Shown here one piece after another: positions 45,531 to 58,844 of a stretch of DNA of 64,000 nucleotides. The DNA is from Membranipora membranacea. Its lineage: Eukaryota; Bryozoa; Gymnolaemata; Cheilostomatida; Membraniporidae. Below the pieces are notes generated by a model. That model saw only the letters and a list, made by a program, of their open reading frames with translations. It did not search any database and was not told where the DNA came from. Positions within the stretch are counted from its first letter, which is position 1; every line of letters starts with the position of its first letter. The position numbers were made by a program, and so were the translations under genes. The DNA lies in assembly GCA_914767715.1 (NCBI GenBank), contig OU612071.1, positions 7,485,493 through 7,549,492 of the forward strand. The letters are read 5' to 3'.

Positions 45531-45653
45531 GTAGAAATTGACAACTCCCATACAATATGAGTAGTCGTTCCACCAGGAACGTTACAAAAGGGATCGAGTC
45601 GCTCATTCGTTTCAATGGGTTCGGGCTAACGACCTGCTCCCACTTTTACTACT
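45531..45653 (-). repeat. Polinton right terminal inverted repeat
   Basis: 123 bp, the exact complement of 27926-28048. The first minus-strand gene starts about 30 bp inside it, so its promoter must lie in or beside the terminal repeat. Confidence 0.95.
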
Positions 45654-45659
45654 GAGGAC
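45654..45659. repeat. target-site duplication, right copy (GAGGAC)
   Basis: Identical to 27920-27925. The host sequence before insertion would have one copy. Confidence 0.95.
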
Positions 45660-46610
45660 ATAGCTATTAATCATAATATGATAAAAACACTCGTCAAAAA
45701 GCAAATCAAATCGTGCAAAACAGTCCATCCCAAACTCATGCAAAATTTAGAGAAGCGTGTTTGGTCTAATTGGCATATGAATAATTGATGACGGTAACTT
45801 TTTAACATCTTTCTATGCTTTTCAACTCAAATAAATATATTGAGGTATTATTTTTCATTTCAATAACAACTGTATGACGTGTGAGATGGATCAGGTTCAC
45901 CTTTGATATAATGATGGTCACTGGAAACAACGCAGGTAAGTAGGTTCATACTTTGTAACTCAGCACCAAATTGAATGCAACACCGGGTGTATTCTGCCCT
46001 TATCTCGGTAAATTGACCGGAATGTCATATAGTCTGGTGGCAGTCTCCTATCTTTCGCTTCTTTTTACCAAATTGGTTGGATAGAGTTTGACTATTATTT
46101 TTGGCAAAGTTTTTCATACTGATAGCAATGGTAATATTGTAACTAGAATGATGTTGCTCATTATGCAGCTAATTACAAAAAAATGTTATCACCATCACCA
46201 AAATGATCAAAGAGAGATTATAAATTGTTTTAGAACATCCAAAATCTGAAAGAGCATGTCTGAATTTGTAGATGGAATAGCTTTCATGGGTCTGCTATCA
46301 TAAAATACTGATAAACAGCCGAAAAAGTTACAATATCCCCTTATGTCATCGGTATATAACCATCTTTAAAGGGGAATCTAGTTTGCCAGTTTTGCAGCTG
46401 CCTGGAAAACTGACTTCGGACATTTGTTAGGACCTAATTTTCATGGTGACTTTCTATATGGCCCTCCTGGCAATGATATTTAATTGGAATCGGTGTCCCC
46501 ATCAAATTTTCTATCTTAATAAAATATGCACAGACTGAAGTGATTTTAAAACCCAAACAATATAATTCAACAGTTTGCTCTGAATTTGAATACTGATTAT
46601 CTATTTTTAG
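45660..46610. other. intergenic, right flank of the Polinton
   Basis: AT-rich host DNA. No gene recognised. The 5' exon of the PAN/EGF gene may lie here or within the next intron but was not identified. Confidence 0.4.
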
Positions 46611-49600
46611 CATGCCTCCTGATAGTCGCTTATGCTATCACCACAGCAGTGTGCGCAGGATCTAACAGCAGCAGAGAGGTTTGGTCGCGAGGTTTCCAGA
46701 GGTATTGGGTGATGAAAGAGAGTCAGAAAGTCACCGTAGTAAAAGCTTACAGCGCTCTACACTGTATAAGTCTATGTTCTCTCAGTCAGCGCACGTGTAA
46801 GGGTCAAAGGGTCGACAAATTATTTGTCTACCCAATCAAAACTCTGTATCTGCGAAATGTGAAATTTTACGTGTGAGGCAATTATCTGACGAACAAAGAC
46901 ATACAAATAAGTAAAAATCTGAATTTGGTTTGCCAAATAAAGTTGAGTTGGGACAAACATAGACAAAAAGAAAACTTTAGAGCATTTGTCAATTATTTAA
47001 AAGAATCCAGTAATGCAAAAGTGTGGAATTTGAACTTCTTGCCAACTGCAGTGTTTTGCAAGTTTTGCAGAATGTATTTATGTTTAGAATTTGATTTTGG
47101 TTTTCATTTTCATTTCCAGTGGTGTTGAGATGAAACAATCAATTGGGACACCTGCTATTCGGTGCCAGACAACTGTTACGGCTTGAGCTTTGGCATTTCT
47201 GATATTGACATTTTCTTGCCACCCTGACAAAGATTTCATTGATTGAATCAGTAATTTGTGAAGTTTGCTGTTATGATAAATTGCCTTCAAAAAAATATTT
47301 CACCTAAATTATTCAATCATTAATACTAATATAAACATATTTTCAACTCTGTAAACAGTCAATACCAACTTTAATTGAATTAAAAAAATATTTATAGCAA
47401 TCAGTGTAAGATTCTTGAGGAAAATATTTCTGCATTCATGACTTAGATACCACTCTATGACATCCAGTTGAAATGTGACGTAAAAATCCATGATCCAAAA
47501 TTATCTACTACCACCATAAGGCTTACTTCTTAGATTCTACTATAGTGACTGTTTGTTTTGTTGCAGGTAAAGCAGCATCATTTAATAAACAACAGGCTGT
47601 ATCACAGTTTGGACGCTGCCAACTGCATAACCAGGTGCTGCCGAGTGGTGCATTAAAAGAGGAAGCTGTTCCTGGTGGAGAAGTTATCTACATAGGCGGT
47701 GGTGGGTTTACAATCACAATTCCAGCATTCTCTTTTTTATCCTCATAAAGTTTGAAATGACAATATTGACAAGTAAAATCAAAAGAATTGAATTGCTCTT
47801 AAAATAAATTTGCCAAATGGATTAAACAAAAGCGTAAAGACTATAAGATTTGATCCTGTGGCCTGCATTCGGAGTTGCTTGCCTATCCACTGGAAAGGAA
47901 CTACTTAAATGTAGGTGATTTGGATCAAACTCGACCTAGAGATGGTGAGACTTGAGCGACGAATGGCTTTAACTGAGACTAGAATCAAACAAACAGAAGA
48001 AATTGACATCCATTGGTATGAATGCCCTTAAAATAGATTATTAATTTGAATGTCATTAGCTCAAAGCTATTTCTATCATTTGTACCTGACAAATAACCTT
48101 CATCACCACAAAAATAATTACACAATAAAGTAACATCATTTGCTTTTTTCGAAAAGAACTTCACATTCACAGCATTAGTTGGATAAGACAATAGGATTAC
48201 GGTTACCAACCCAAGTTGTGTGTCCCTTTCATGTTCTTTTGTTATGACCCTTTGAATAGAGTGTGACCGACTGATTGTTTACATTTAATTTTAATTGCAT
48301 TGTGTTAACCTGTGAACCCATTCCCTTTTCAATAAGCCAATATAGCAGTCCCAAATTGAAAATTGTTAATATCCAACTAATGAAACCCATGTAATGAATA
48401 TTTCACAATTGAGCAGGGGCATAGCCGTCTATGAATTTCTCAAAAGCAGATGAGGAAAAAGTTTATCAAACGAAGATTACATTTTATCCCCCGAAACTAC
48501 ATGTTTTAAAGTGTACAAAAAGCAACAGGATTTTATATTCCTGCCTTTGAATATATCAGAATAGTGCAGTGAACCTCATCAGCCAGGTTCAAATATGACG
48601 CACGGGACAAAACAAAGGCCCCTACCATCAATAAATTATTATTTGTAGAACCCAAAATGAACATGTTGATTTTATTCATCTTTGTTTTGGATTGAAGCAG
48701 ATTGACACTTGTTTTTTTTTTTTACAACACTGTCTTGTGCGTCAAAAATGATGCCTAGAAGTTCAGGATTGAAGTGATTGATGATGCTATTCAATAGATA
48801 TCTTCAGGTTATATATTTTCCAAGGGTACAAATGTGAGGTTCAACGTCCCATGAATATGGAATGGGTCACAAGGGACAAAACACCATTATACCCCATTTG
48901 ACTAGATTAAATCCCATGTAAAATAATTTTTTGTGCAGTATGCAAACATCAGACTTAATCCAGACACAAAACATACTAAAAATAGTTTCTTTTCGGAATG
49001 ATATGCAATATCAAATGGATAAAGGTTCAAACACTAGGCACAAAATTTGGAGGTGGAAAGTTACTAATACTTTAATTGATTCTTGATCATAACTCCATAA
49101 ATTTAGCAAATAACAGGTTAGAAATCCAGCACGTTGCATCATGTTCAGCAAAGGTTGAAGGCGGATTTGGCCGTAAATCGTGGCTTACCCATTATGATGA
49201 GGTTTTCTTGTCACAAACCAAAATATTCTTCATTTCCCTGATTCGTTGAAATCAAAAGCATCCATTCCATAGTATCTCTATTTCAGACGAAACAATAATT
49301 CTATCTAAGTATCATCATATTACGTGAGTTTTATGGTCAAATCCATCACAACACTGAAACTGGTCTGTAAATTCACAAGTATACCTTTGACTAACGAAAA
49401 GAGGTTATTTATTTATTATACACATATTAAAAGTACATGGAACTTCAGTTGTGAATGTGCCACGTCTGAAAACCCTCTCAAAAAACTGCCATACCAGCAT
49501 AATATACATAATATCGATATGTCACTGTATTGCCTAAAGAATGTAAGGTTTTGTATCATCAAAACTGATTATTCTCCTATGGCAAACACAACCTGTTATA

Positions 49601-50887
49601 TGGCAGAACTCAAAAAATTTTGGAAAATAATTGCTACTGGTTACACACATTTAATTGATACAATAATTTTTGAATTTAGGTTAATTATAGTGAATGTTCA
49701 CAGATCGAGCGGCAATCCGAGTCATCCACTCTTTAGCAGTTACAAATTTAAAATACGCCTGGTCAAAAAAATGTATAAAACTGAGAAGCGTATGGGATGA
49801 TATTTCAGTTTCTCTTTATGAGAAAAACCAACCCATATATCGATTATATATTCCATTTTATTCTTGTGCAGTATAAGTCCTTAGGACTTGTAACCAGAAA
49901 ACAGAAATATCGACAAAATATGGTGTAAAATTGAAAGGACATGTAACATTACTGTACAATCCCTTATGCTGTCATTTCTCCAATGATTGATAATCCAGAA
50001 ATATGCATGAATGAATATTTTAGTGCAATGGTCAAACAAACACAACACAAGCTATCATGACTTGATGCAGTATAACATATTACACAACATGTATTTGATA
50101 CTATGAGCCAGAATATCGGACAATTCAATGCTATGTAATGAAATTGCAATTTCAATGCGATCCGGTTTTATGTATATATGTATATATATATTATTTTCTT
50201 AGATTGGGATGAGTGCGCATTTGGAGCTCATGATTGCCATAGTGATGCTACATGTATTGACACTGGTCCCTCATACAACTGTTCATGCAATGCAGGCTAC
50301 ACAGGCGACGGAACTTCATGCTCAGGTAAGACTTAGATATATCTAGATGTTAGGAGTTTAAGTGGATTTCAACCCAGAACCTACTGCATAAAAGTTAATA
50401 GTCAGGCGTTCCAGCCAACTGCGCCACCTCCTACTCCAAAACAAAACAATCATTCAATCAATATTTTAATCAATCAATCAATCAATATATCAATCAATCA
50501 ATCTACCAATCAAACAATCACCCAATCAATCAAGCAATCAATTGATCAATCGATCAATCAATCAATCAATCATCCAATCATTCAATCAATCAATGTATCA
50601 ATCAATCATTAAATCTATCGATCAATCAATCAATCAATCATCCAATCATTCAATCAATCAATCAATGTATCAATCAATCAATCTATCTATCAATCAATCA
50701 ATCAGTTATTACAAGCTGTTGCAATGATAATTATTTATTTTATTCTCCCTCACAGATATAAATGAGTGTGGGAGTGACTATGTAGATGATTGTCTCTCAT
50801 ACAGCAGCTGCTATAACACTGTCAGATCGTACTATTGCCGCTGCTATAACGGTTTCAATGGAACAGCGGATGGTCATGAATGTACAG
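46611..50887 (+). CDS. PAN/apple plus calcium-binding EGF protein (exons, ends uncertain)
   Basis: Exons supported: 46611-46802 (hydrophobic signal-like LLIVAYAITTAVCAG, then LHCISLCSLSQRTC), 47567 to about 47700 (AASFN...GRCQLH), 50203-50325 and 50756-50887. All joins are phase 1. The first two together show the cysteine pattern of a PAN/apple domain. The last two are each one EGF-like domain; the first starts DWDEC and the second DINEC, the calcium-binding consensus. It would be secreted or membrane-anchored and bind ligands or carbohydrate. The true start exon was not found. A further exon at 51611-51753 (DYPNQCVGSDWPGWNER) may follow and end the gene. Confidence 0.6.
50365..50440 (-). repeat. 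tRNA-derived SINE-like segment
   Basis: On the minus strand a perfect A-box TGGCGCAGTTGG is followed about 45 bp later by a B-box-like GGTTGAAATCC. This fits a tRNA-derived SINE head in the intron between two EGF exons. A functional tRNA is unlikely because the stems do not pair. Confidence 0.5.
50455..50705. repeat. (CAAT)n tetranucleotide array, about 250 bp
   Basis: Long runs of CAAT with occasional CATC, CTAT and TGTAT variants fill half of the intron between the two EGF exons. The array is open in one frame and gives an artefactual Asn/Gln/Ser-rich protein. Confidence 0.95.
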
Positions 50888-51239
50888 GTACACAAACAAG
50901 AAAAAAGGGTTGATTTGAGTAGTAGTAGTAGCAGTAGTTCCTTTACTTAACCCTTGCAACGAATAACTTTGACTCTAAAATGAACCGCCAATTAAAAATC
51001 AATCAGCTGTGATTTGATACTTTGAAATAAGTCTTTTGATACGGGCTAAAAGTTATTTCAGAGTAAAATTCACTATAAAATGTGACTCTTATCAATTTAT
51101 GTCCAAGGGTAAAGTGGGGAACTATCTTTGAATCAATACCACCTTTGTTTGACTCTTATAAACTTATTTGTATTGAACGAGTGTCATATTTTGTGTGTAG
51201 TTAAGCTCCAATCGATTAACTTCACTTCTGTAGGACAAC

Positions 51240-51375
51240 ATAATGACAGAAGCAATATATAGTCTGGCAGATAGTAGAAATTTCAGCATATTGCACTGGC
51301 CCAGCACTAAGCTTTGATGCCTCACAGGTGCAATCGATGATTAAAGGTGAAAATTTGTAGCACTACATATAACTC
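51240..51375 (+). repeat. single arm of the 18925-type MITE family
   Basis: It carries CAATATATAGTCTGGCAG, then GATGCCTCACAGGTG and GTAGCACTACATA, matching both arms of the element at 18925-19829. Confidence 0.55.
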
Positions 51376-51610
51376 TCATCAAAAAACCCTTTTTTTCCAA
51401 AGTCAGGCTATTTATCACTTTGATGCTTTTATAATCTTCAATTCATACTTGTTGAAACACTTTGCGATGTTGGATGTTGTTTGTTTTAAAATATTATTAA
51501 TTCTAACCAAGAGGCATCGTTCAATTACAACAGTATTCCCATCGCAAGTTACTCACTATACATTTCTTTCTCTTGTCAGAATGATTGAACCAGTGTTTGC
51601 AGGTCAACAG

Positions 51611-51753
51611 ATTATCCTAATCAATGTGTTGGCTCTGATTGGCCTGGTTGGAATGAGAGAGTCAATGCTAGGTCAGATGGTACCTTCCTGGTACACAGGG
51701 ACTGTGAAAGATTCTTGGGGGTCTTTCAATTAGAAAGAGAGATGCTTTACTAA
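51611..51753 (+). CDS. possible terminal exon of the PAN/EGF gene
   Basis: An acceptor CAACAG precedes 51611. In the phase set by the EGF exon ending at 50887 the frame reads DYPNQCVGSDWPGWNERV and SDGTFLVHRDCERF, then stops at TAA 51751-51753. Cys and Trp placement looks like an extracellular module, but I do not recognise it. It lies just after a MITE arm, so chance is possible. Confidence 0.3.
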
Positions 51754-52206
51754 AGCAAGTTATCACATCGCTCAACATTATCACTCACTTGTTGGTCTTT
51801 CAATTAGACAAAATCACTCCAAAATCACTAACTCGGAATGTATATAGTTCCATCAATGACTGAGTGATTTGAAAGTGAGAGCCTCGAAGGTACCGCAGAC
51901 TCACTGAGTGAGCGATCCGATTGCTATTTTGGCTGGTTCTAATTGAAAGGTCTCCCAGTTTCACTTACCATTATATCTCAATCAGTACTTTGAGGGCCTA
52001 CCCAGCAAACGCAAAATATTTTTAAACTGTTTTGTACCTCGTGATAATGTTGTGATCGGGCAATTGCATTCAAGAGCATACTCCCTGATATTTTTGTATG
52101 ATATCGGGTTGACTGGCAGAAACGCAGCTCATTGGAGATATCATATTATTGTGTTTAAAACATCGCCTCAAAATGTTATTCCCATCACCTCACAAAATTA
52201 TTTTTT

Positions 52207-52448
52207 GTAACATTATCAGCAAGTTTTGACATAACGCTCTAACGACAAGCTATCCAAAATGTTCCCATAACTCCAATATAATATCTAGCAATATTGATAT
52301 CCAATGTCTTTGTTTTAACAATTTTGTGTAACATTATCCACCTGTTGTGACATAACGTTCTAACGAGAAGTTTTCCAAAATGCTATGATAACTCCGATAT
52401 AATATCCAGCATGATTGATATGCCATGTCCTAGTTGTAACAAGGTGCA
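52207..52448. repeat. two-copy tandem repeat, period about 121 bp
   Basis: GTAACATTATC at 52207 and 52328 begins two copies that share TGACATAACG.TCTAACGA, CCATAACTCC-type and AATATAATATC.AGCA blocks. They are diverged and noncoding. Confidence 0.7.
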
Positions 52449-55400
52449 CCGACTGTTACTGTAACATCTAGTGGAATTGACTATATGGCAATTTGACAAA
52501 AGTGCTTTCATGATACTCTGTGAATGTTCTGAATGACTGCGTGGAATGACATCACTAGAACTTCTTGAAGCTTATCCAGCAATAACATCATGGCAAAACA
52601 GGTGTAAAATTGTTCTCTCAAAATCATTTTGTTACCTGATCAAAACAATATCAATGAATAATCATCAGTAATTATATGATTACTCTGTCTCAGAGCTTTT
52701 ATTATCTTTCATTTTATCTGTTTAGAAACATTTATTCTGATTGCAACTTGTGAGTGAATAAGTGGTTTCCACCATTTGAATAGCATATTTTTAGTTGTGG
52801 GAGGATTTTAGGATAATGAGGCTTGGGTCAACGTCCGGTTGAGTGTCGTTTACAGGATTGAACAGCTTTTTGTGAAAGGTTGATAGTCATGCTGCGGCCC
52901 ATCATGCTGGGCTTTGACGATTGGCTGTATTTTGCTGCAAGGCATACAGCTGAGTTTAACGAGGTTTTATGTTTGTGTTGCGAGTTCATATCATGTTCAC
53001 CGTCTACCATATGTCCACAAGCAGTGCGAATAATAACCACCATACCAGTTCTAATTTGTTCTGAAAAATTGACATTTCTAACCCTCATTTTATGCGTATG
53101 TCACATGGGCTTATGCAAAATTAACATCTGATGATGAATTGGGAGTTGTTCTCTCATGAACCATAATGTCATTGGGACTGCATTACGTTTATCATCTAAG
53201 CATAACCCAGGAATTATACACAGATGCTACAATTCCGTATGCAAACTGGTTGGACCACATGCCATCGGAATTTTAACTTCATGTAGGAAGATCATGTACA
53301 ATAATATCAGCTGCTTTAAATTGGAAGATAGGAATCATACAATATGACTTTGTGTTGACTATGCAGGAATGTGCACAGCAGAGTATCAAGTTTGAGAACT
53401 ACCGCTATTTCTGTTTCAAGGTTTAAAATCTGATGTCACAAAGACAATCAGCCATACATTTAATAACACAAAATTACACCCCGTACACGTGGGCACAGCA
53501 ACTGCCCTATATTTAATGAATTGCTTTGCTTGCTTCAACATAAATAACTGTAGAATAGAAATCCTTGAATTAGGAGAAAAAATATTGTATACAATTTTAT
53601 GCACACGCTTAACAAAGAGTTGCTCCCACTTGCATAAAAAAATCACATTTTTACATTGTTCGAATAAATTCCTAAGGTTCAAGGATTCCACACCATGCAA
53701 TAATTGTTCATCACCTGAGGGATGGCTCATTGGGCACTATTGAATTACTTTTAGGGCCTGGTGTTGTCTGAATAAGTGGAATTTATATAAAAAAAAGCGA
53801 TGCTCGAAGCTTTTCTTGATCTATTGTGAGGAGAAAACTCTGAGAAGGGCACAATCGGATTGTTAATCCTGATTGACCACTATGGCTAGATTTGACCTGA
53901 AGGCAGTCAGGGTAGAAATAGTTTGCAGGCAAACCAACAATAAACAATAGTGATCACTACATCATAGGTGCCAAAACTTGTCCTACCATGGGTCATATTC
54001 GCAGTTTAGAAAATGTCTGTGGGCCAAGAGTAGTTATGCTTGGTGATTATTGATAGTCGCTAGGAGGCCCCATAAGAAATATTTTGCTTCATAATTTTGA
54101 ACATTGCATGAGGAAATAATTTTTGGGGCTAGTGAACTGACTAATCCAAATAATCACATGTCCTGGTTGAGGATTTTTCAAAACTGATTCCATTCGGAAA
54201 ATTAGCAAATAAGCGAATAAGAGGGCGGCTTATAAAAACGGGAGAATCACAACCATTCAGGGGCGTATTGTAATTATTTTTGATGTAGAGAACTAATTCA
54301 ACAAGTGGGAATTTTTTTGGTGTTCTTTTCTTGCAGACTGATGTTCTCTAGTTCTGTTCTCTATTCAGTTGTAGGCCAATCCATGTAAGTTTTTTCAGAA
54401 AACAGACCATGTTGCATGGTATGAGTTATCAGGAAATTTGCGCCCGCATGAATTATCGCCGTTTGTAGAGTGTCACGATGGCAATTGAGCCACTTAAATT
54501 TGCTAGTTGTGGGCCACATTTGGCCCATGGGCCCCAATTTGGATACCCTTGCACTACATAGTCATGGTTTGAAGTTAAAATCTGGTTTTCAGTCTTCCTA
54601 AAATTTAAACGAATTACAAAGTACATTTAGTACAAAAATTATCACATTTACATGTTCACTTTGAAATCTCAGCAAACCACAATTCAACTTTGAGACATGC
54701 ATAATGATTGATAGGGTTTGCTCCTCACACTTACATTGAAATTAATTAATCAAGGGTAAGTCCAACAAAATAACTTTGCTGGCGAAGTGTTGGAGGATAA
54801 ATACCATCAATCAATCAAGCAATTTATCAGTTCACAATGTATTACAAGTGCATCCCTAAAACTTCCGCCTCCATTACAATTCGGCAATCTAGACAACAAA
54901 TTAGTTATTTTGGTATCACATTTATACGTGGCTGTCTGCGCTGAATGTAAAAAGCTCACATTTAAAATTCAGAAATTGAAATTTTAGCGATACATAGTAT
55001 AGAAATGATTCCTAAGAGTATGATTTACAGGGTGGATTTCTCCCTTTTGATTGTGACCCTGCCATCTTTTACCAAAGCGCCTAAGTAAACCCAGCTGAGG
55101 GGTTAGGGGGCACTGGAAGCCCACCCAACGGGGTTCCGCTCAGAGCCCCGGCCCCAAAGCCTAGAGAGCAATTTTGGGCCTTTGTATTGCATTGACTGGG
55201 TTTTGTAGGAGTGTCTCAGGTGAAAATTCACAAGCAGATTACTAAAAGAATAAAGCAGTCAACCTAAATAGTATGCAAACTACAGCCACAATCGCCATCC
55301 CGAACGCCATTAAGGGCTGCCTGTGGGTTGTTTTTTGTTGTAATCTATCTTATCATACAATCAAGGTGCTTGTCAATTAGATCAGGAATAATTCTGCCTG

Positions 55401-56676
55401 GTATCATACCTAATAACCTAAAGCATGACACAAGTATTCCAAATGACAGCACCTTAATCGGCCGCCTGTATATCAAGGATGTGTTTTTCTGAGGGAGATC
55501 AATTAAATTAGCTTGAGCAGACACAGCTGAATTTTATTGTGAAAAAACTACGGAGCTTAGCTGACTTTGAACAAGAGAAAATCACAGATGAGTATGGGCT
55601 AATAAATTCTGTGTTAATTTGGCCTCAGTTCAATCTGTGCTAAATAAGGGACAGTTTGTTGACACCCTCTGATTATTATGATTATAACACTGGGCTAATA
55701 CAATTCACTGCTAAGCTTCTGATCCCACTGCTGAATAGAGTTGATGATTGACTGTCCATTCATACAGTTATAAAATTGTCAATGTAAATAAAAATACATC
55801 ATCTAGTATTGTCGTTTACATGAAATAGGCCTATATTATGTAACTTTGGGTTGTGGCGGTATACTATAGAACATTCCTGTTGCTCTCTTCCACTGGTCAC
55901 GCCTGCGGCGTAACCAGTTGATCAGGAGCGACTCGGAATGCAGGCAAATGGACCAAACTTGGTCTAGTATACTAGGACATGGCCCTTATATTTTAATTAA
56001 GAGGTAACATGAGTGAATATAATTAGGCTGAGTATTATGTAACCTCAAGGTCAGATTATCAAACCATTACTGGCTAGGTTTCATCTGGCTGAAAAGTGTG
56101 ATGGCAGTCATAAGGTCAAAGTGATAAACATCATGAAATTCCTTTGCCTTGATAATGATCGATCAATCATATGCAGGTATGGTGTAAGAATGCCTGTCAT
56201 ACATGACAAGTTGGCAGACCCAGAAATCAGGAGGTCTCCAAGGACGAACTATAAACCCGGACTACCACTCTGCGTCCAAGAGTGTGGATGCAATTTAGGC
56301 CTTGTGTATAATATTTCCAAGCCAAAACTTGACTGTAAATTTTATTAATTGCATAATTTTACCTCATTATGTGGATGAAATTGTCTTGATTTAACCAACT
56401 TGGGAGGAGCAGCCTTAACAACACTGGTAGGTAAGGCTCGAATATTGAATAGCCGCTTACAATACATAATGTTAATAAGAAAATACATAGGTATGTGTGC
56501 TGTGATGGTAGGAGAACACAGTAACTCTTGCAAAGGGTAGCTTCAAAAACTTTCTGAGTAAAGGAAGCTGAAAAAGGGAGGAGAGAGGGAGATAGGGAGG
56601 GGATGGGAATTACCGCTAAAAACAGGGAGCTTCCCTACCAAAAAGGGAGACTTGTCAGGTATGCTACCTGCATGTG
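52449..56676. other. intergenic, nothing recognised
   Basis: No supported gene. A GC-richer piece at 55085-55180 (GCCCCGGCCCCAAAGCC) and a hairpin-like CACTGGTCACG...CGTAACCAGTTG at about 55892-55921 look like repeat fragments. A minus-strand frame at 52828-53088 is open but unrecognised. Confidence 0.4.
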
Positions 56677-56720
56677 ATCACAGAGTAAGGATATATATAT
56701 ATATATCCTTACTCTGTGAT
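56677..56720. repeat. perfect 44-bp palindrome
   Basis: ATCACAGAGTAAGGATATAT.. is followed immediately by its exact complement, with 22-bp arms and no loop, centred on an (AT)n core. Confidence 0.95.
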
Positions 56721-58844
56721 GTGATCATAATGCTGTTGACTGTAGTAATATTTTTTTCTAAGTTTGCATTTGACATGATCTGGCAACTGTCACTGCGGGA
56801 GGTTAATCTTCGACTATGTTGTCCTTTTCATGAACTCAGGGACTGTGGAAATAGTGTACAAATCCTCTGTCTATTTAGACAGAATCATTACGGAATGCAC
56901 TTTCTATTGAATATGTCAGAGTCATACACTTAGGTGCAAGATTTACTAGCCTACAGACTATGCATGATAATATCTCGCATTATTCAATTTCCATAGGCTA
57001 AGTAATTGGCTCATCCAACATTCCCTAAAACCACAAACTGATTGATTCAGCAGCCACACGTTTCAAAACTAATATGATGTAAACAATTCCAACAGTTCAA
57101 TAAAAGGACAGGTAATAGTGACTGCAAAATAAGCAGTAAGCCCAAAATTGACCAGGGGTCTATGAAAAAGGTTTTTAGGCCACAGGGGGGGGGGGTTCTC
57201 CTAGTTTTCGCCACATTCTACTGCTCAATAATTTATTTTTAACTGTTACCTGTTCCTAGTCTAATTTAAGCTCGACAAATCTTCATCCATGCTTTTTATA
57301 TTGACCCAGGACGATTAAATGAGGCTAGGGTGTTAACTAAAATTTTTAATAATTTTTATACCCTTGTATACGGCTGCATTCCTATTCTGCTGTGATAGAA
57401 TTAAGAGAGTATGGAGTTTTGCAAAAAAACGATAAAGAAAATCGGAATCAACATAACACATCACATGTAATAATCTGTGGAGTGCCAAAGAAAACTATTT
57501 CTTTGTTTGTAAAGAAATAGGAAAGGGTTCAGACCTGATATAATTTATTACTTATTGATTACTTCTGAGCGATGAATTAAATAAAAAAAACGACATGAAA
57601 TTAAAAAGTCTACTTAAATGAAAAGCAAATTATAACGGCGAGTAAAAAAACTGTCAAAATTGCTATACAGCAGCATTTTGTTCAATGTTTCGTGTTTCAT
57701 GACACTAGTATAGACCTTATGACATGAATTAGCACTTCAGTGCACTGATGATTAAATATGCTTACTGCAACTGCTAACTGCAATTATGCTAACTGCATAA
57801 TACAGAGGCACTACACAAATGATCATTGTGTAGACCACAACAAATACCTTATGATATCAGGACCTATGATATTATCTATAAATAGCAAAATTTATAAATT
57901 GCACATATGGATCACATTGACCTAGCTCAGTGTCAATCCTCTGGCATCCTGTGACATCATGCATCTAACCCTAGCAGAAAACATCTTGCTAAAATTTTAC
58001 AGTATTTTCCGACTGTTCAGATGTTTTACCCAATCGCGGGCACTTGGTGTCATGGTGTCAGGTAATCAACACACAGTCTTTTTCTGTGATTTGGTTCCGC
58101 TTTTTCGATGTTTGCCAGATTATAGGCAATACCTAACTACTTCCATGTCATAGCATGTCAAAGCATGATTTCCAGGCAATAGCATAATACTAATTAAATA
58201 GTACATCTCAAAACAAGCTTTGATCTTTTGAGTGAATAATTTGGCCATTAATTTGACACTTGTTACCTGGTTATTTCGGAAAGTTTTATGTTCGACTTTT
58301 AAACGTTTGCAGGGAAATGAGTATACGAGTCATCATTCTGTCTAATTTACCCAGTCTCCCTATCTCATTTAAATTTTGTGGGAAATATATATTTTAATCA
58401 ATTAAATATTTATGATCTGTGTCTGACACAATTAGCCTATTGATAATCTCATGTAGTTATAGCAATTCTACCCCATATCATTCCTATGCACACATGGTTG
58501 GAGCCACCAAAACTCGTTGGGCTTCTTGTTGTACTAAGGTACACAAAGAGACAACATCTTCATGTGTCGACTTTCTATTCATTATGAACACAGACAGCAG
58601 TTTCATACACCCACAAAATCACAGGGTTATGTGAAATAGAGCTTATTTCAAGAATTGTGTTGTTACAATATGTGGTCAAAACATTTTATAATTGACCACT
58701 ATTGATAAGCACCCTTGAGACTTGTAAAGCACAGCCAGCCGAATAATTGTAGCCGGCATCAACCACTTGTGCCATCTCAGGATACCTCATTCAATTGAAA
58801 TCTAATCTGAAAACAACATCAGTCTCTCAAACTAGTACAGCAAA
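56721..58844. other. intergenic, promoter side of the DUF4806-type gene
   Basis: AT-rich, with a G homopolymer at about 57186-57195. No gene, TATA box or clear repeat unit was identified. Confidence 0.4.

Larger units (their letters stand above)
27926..45653. mobile_element. complete Polinton/Maverick (adintovirus-like) element
   Basis: The element is 17,728 bp long with 123-bp terminal inverted repeats identical at every position, beginning AGTAGTAAAAG. A 6-bp direct repeat, GAGGAC, sits at 27920-27925 and 45654-45659. The size, AG-starting termini, 6-bp duplication and gene set (POLB, INT, ATPase, adenain-like protease, major and minor capsid) are the published hallmarks of Polintons. Genes are arranged as a plus-strand block from 29525 to 39871 and a minus-strand block from 45498 to 40133, converging at about 39.9-40.1 kb, with two small convergent genes at the left end. 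Identical terminal repeats suggest a recent insertion or homogenisation. It lies between host genes and interrupts no exon I can see. Confidence 0.97.

Noticed and set aside
49324-49800. 158-residue open frame on the plus strand
   Set aside because: It opens with GTG, has no recognisable motif or splice context, and lies in AT-rich intronic DNA; likely chance.
50542-50727. Asn/Gln/Ser-rich small protein
   Set aside because: It is a direct translation of the (CAAT)n microsatellite.
52828-53088. 86-residue minus-strand frame
   Set aside because: Open and not low-complexity, but I recognise no family and see no promoter or splice support.
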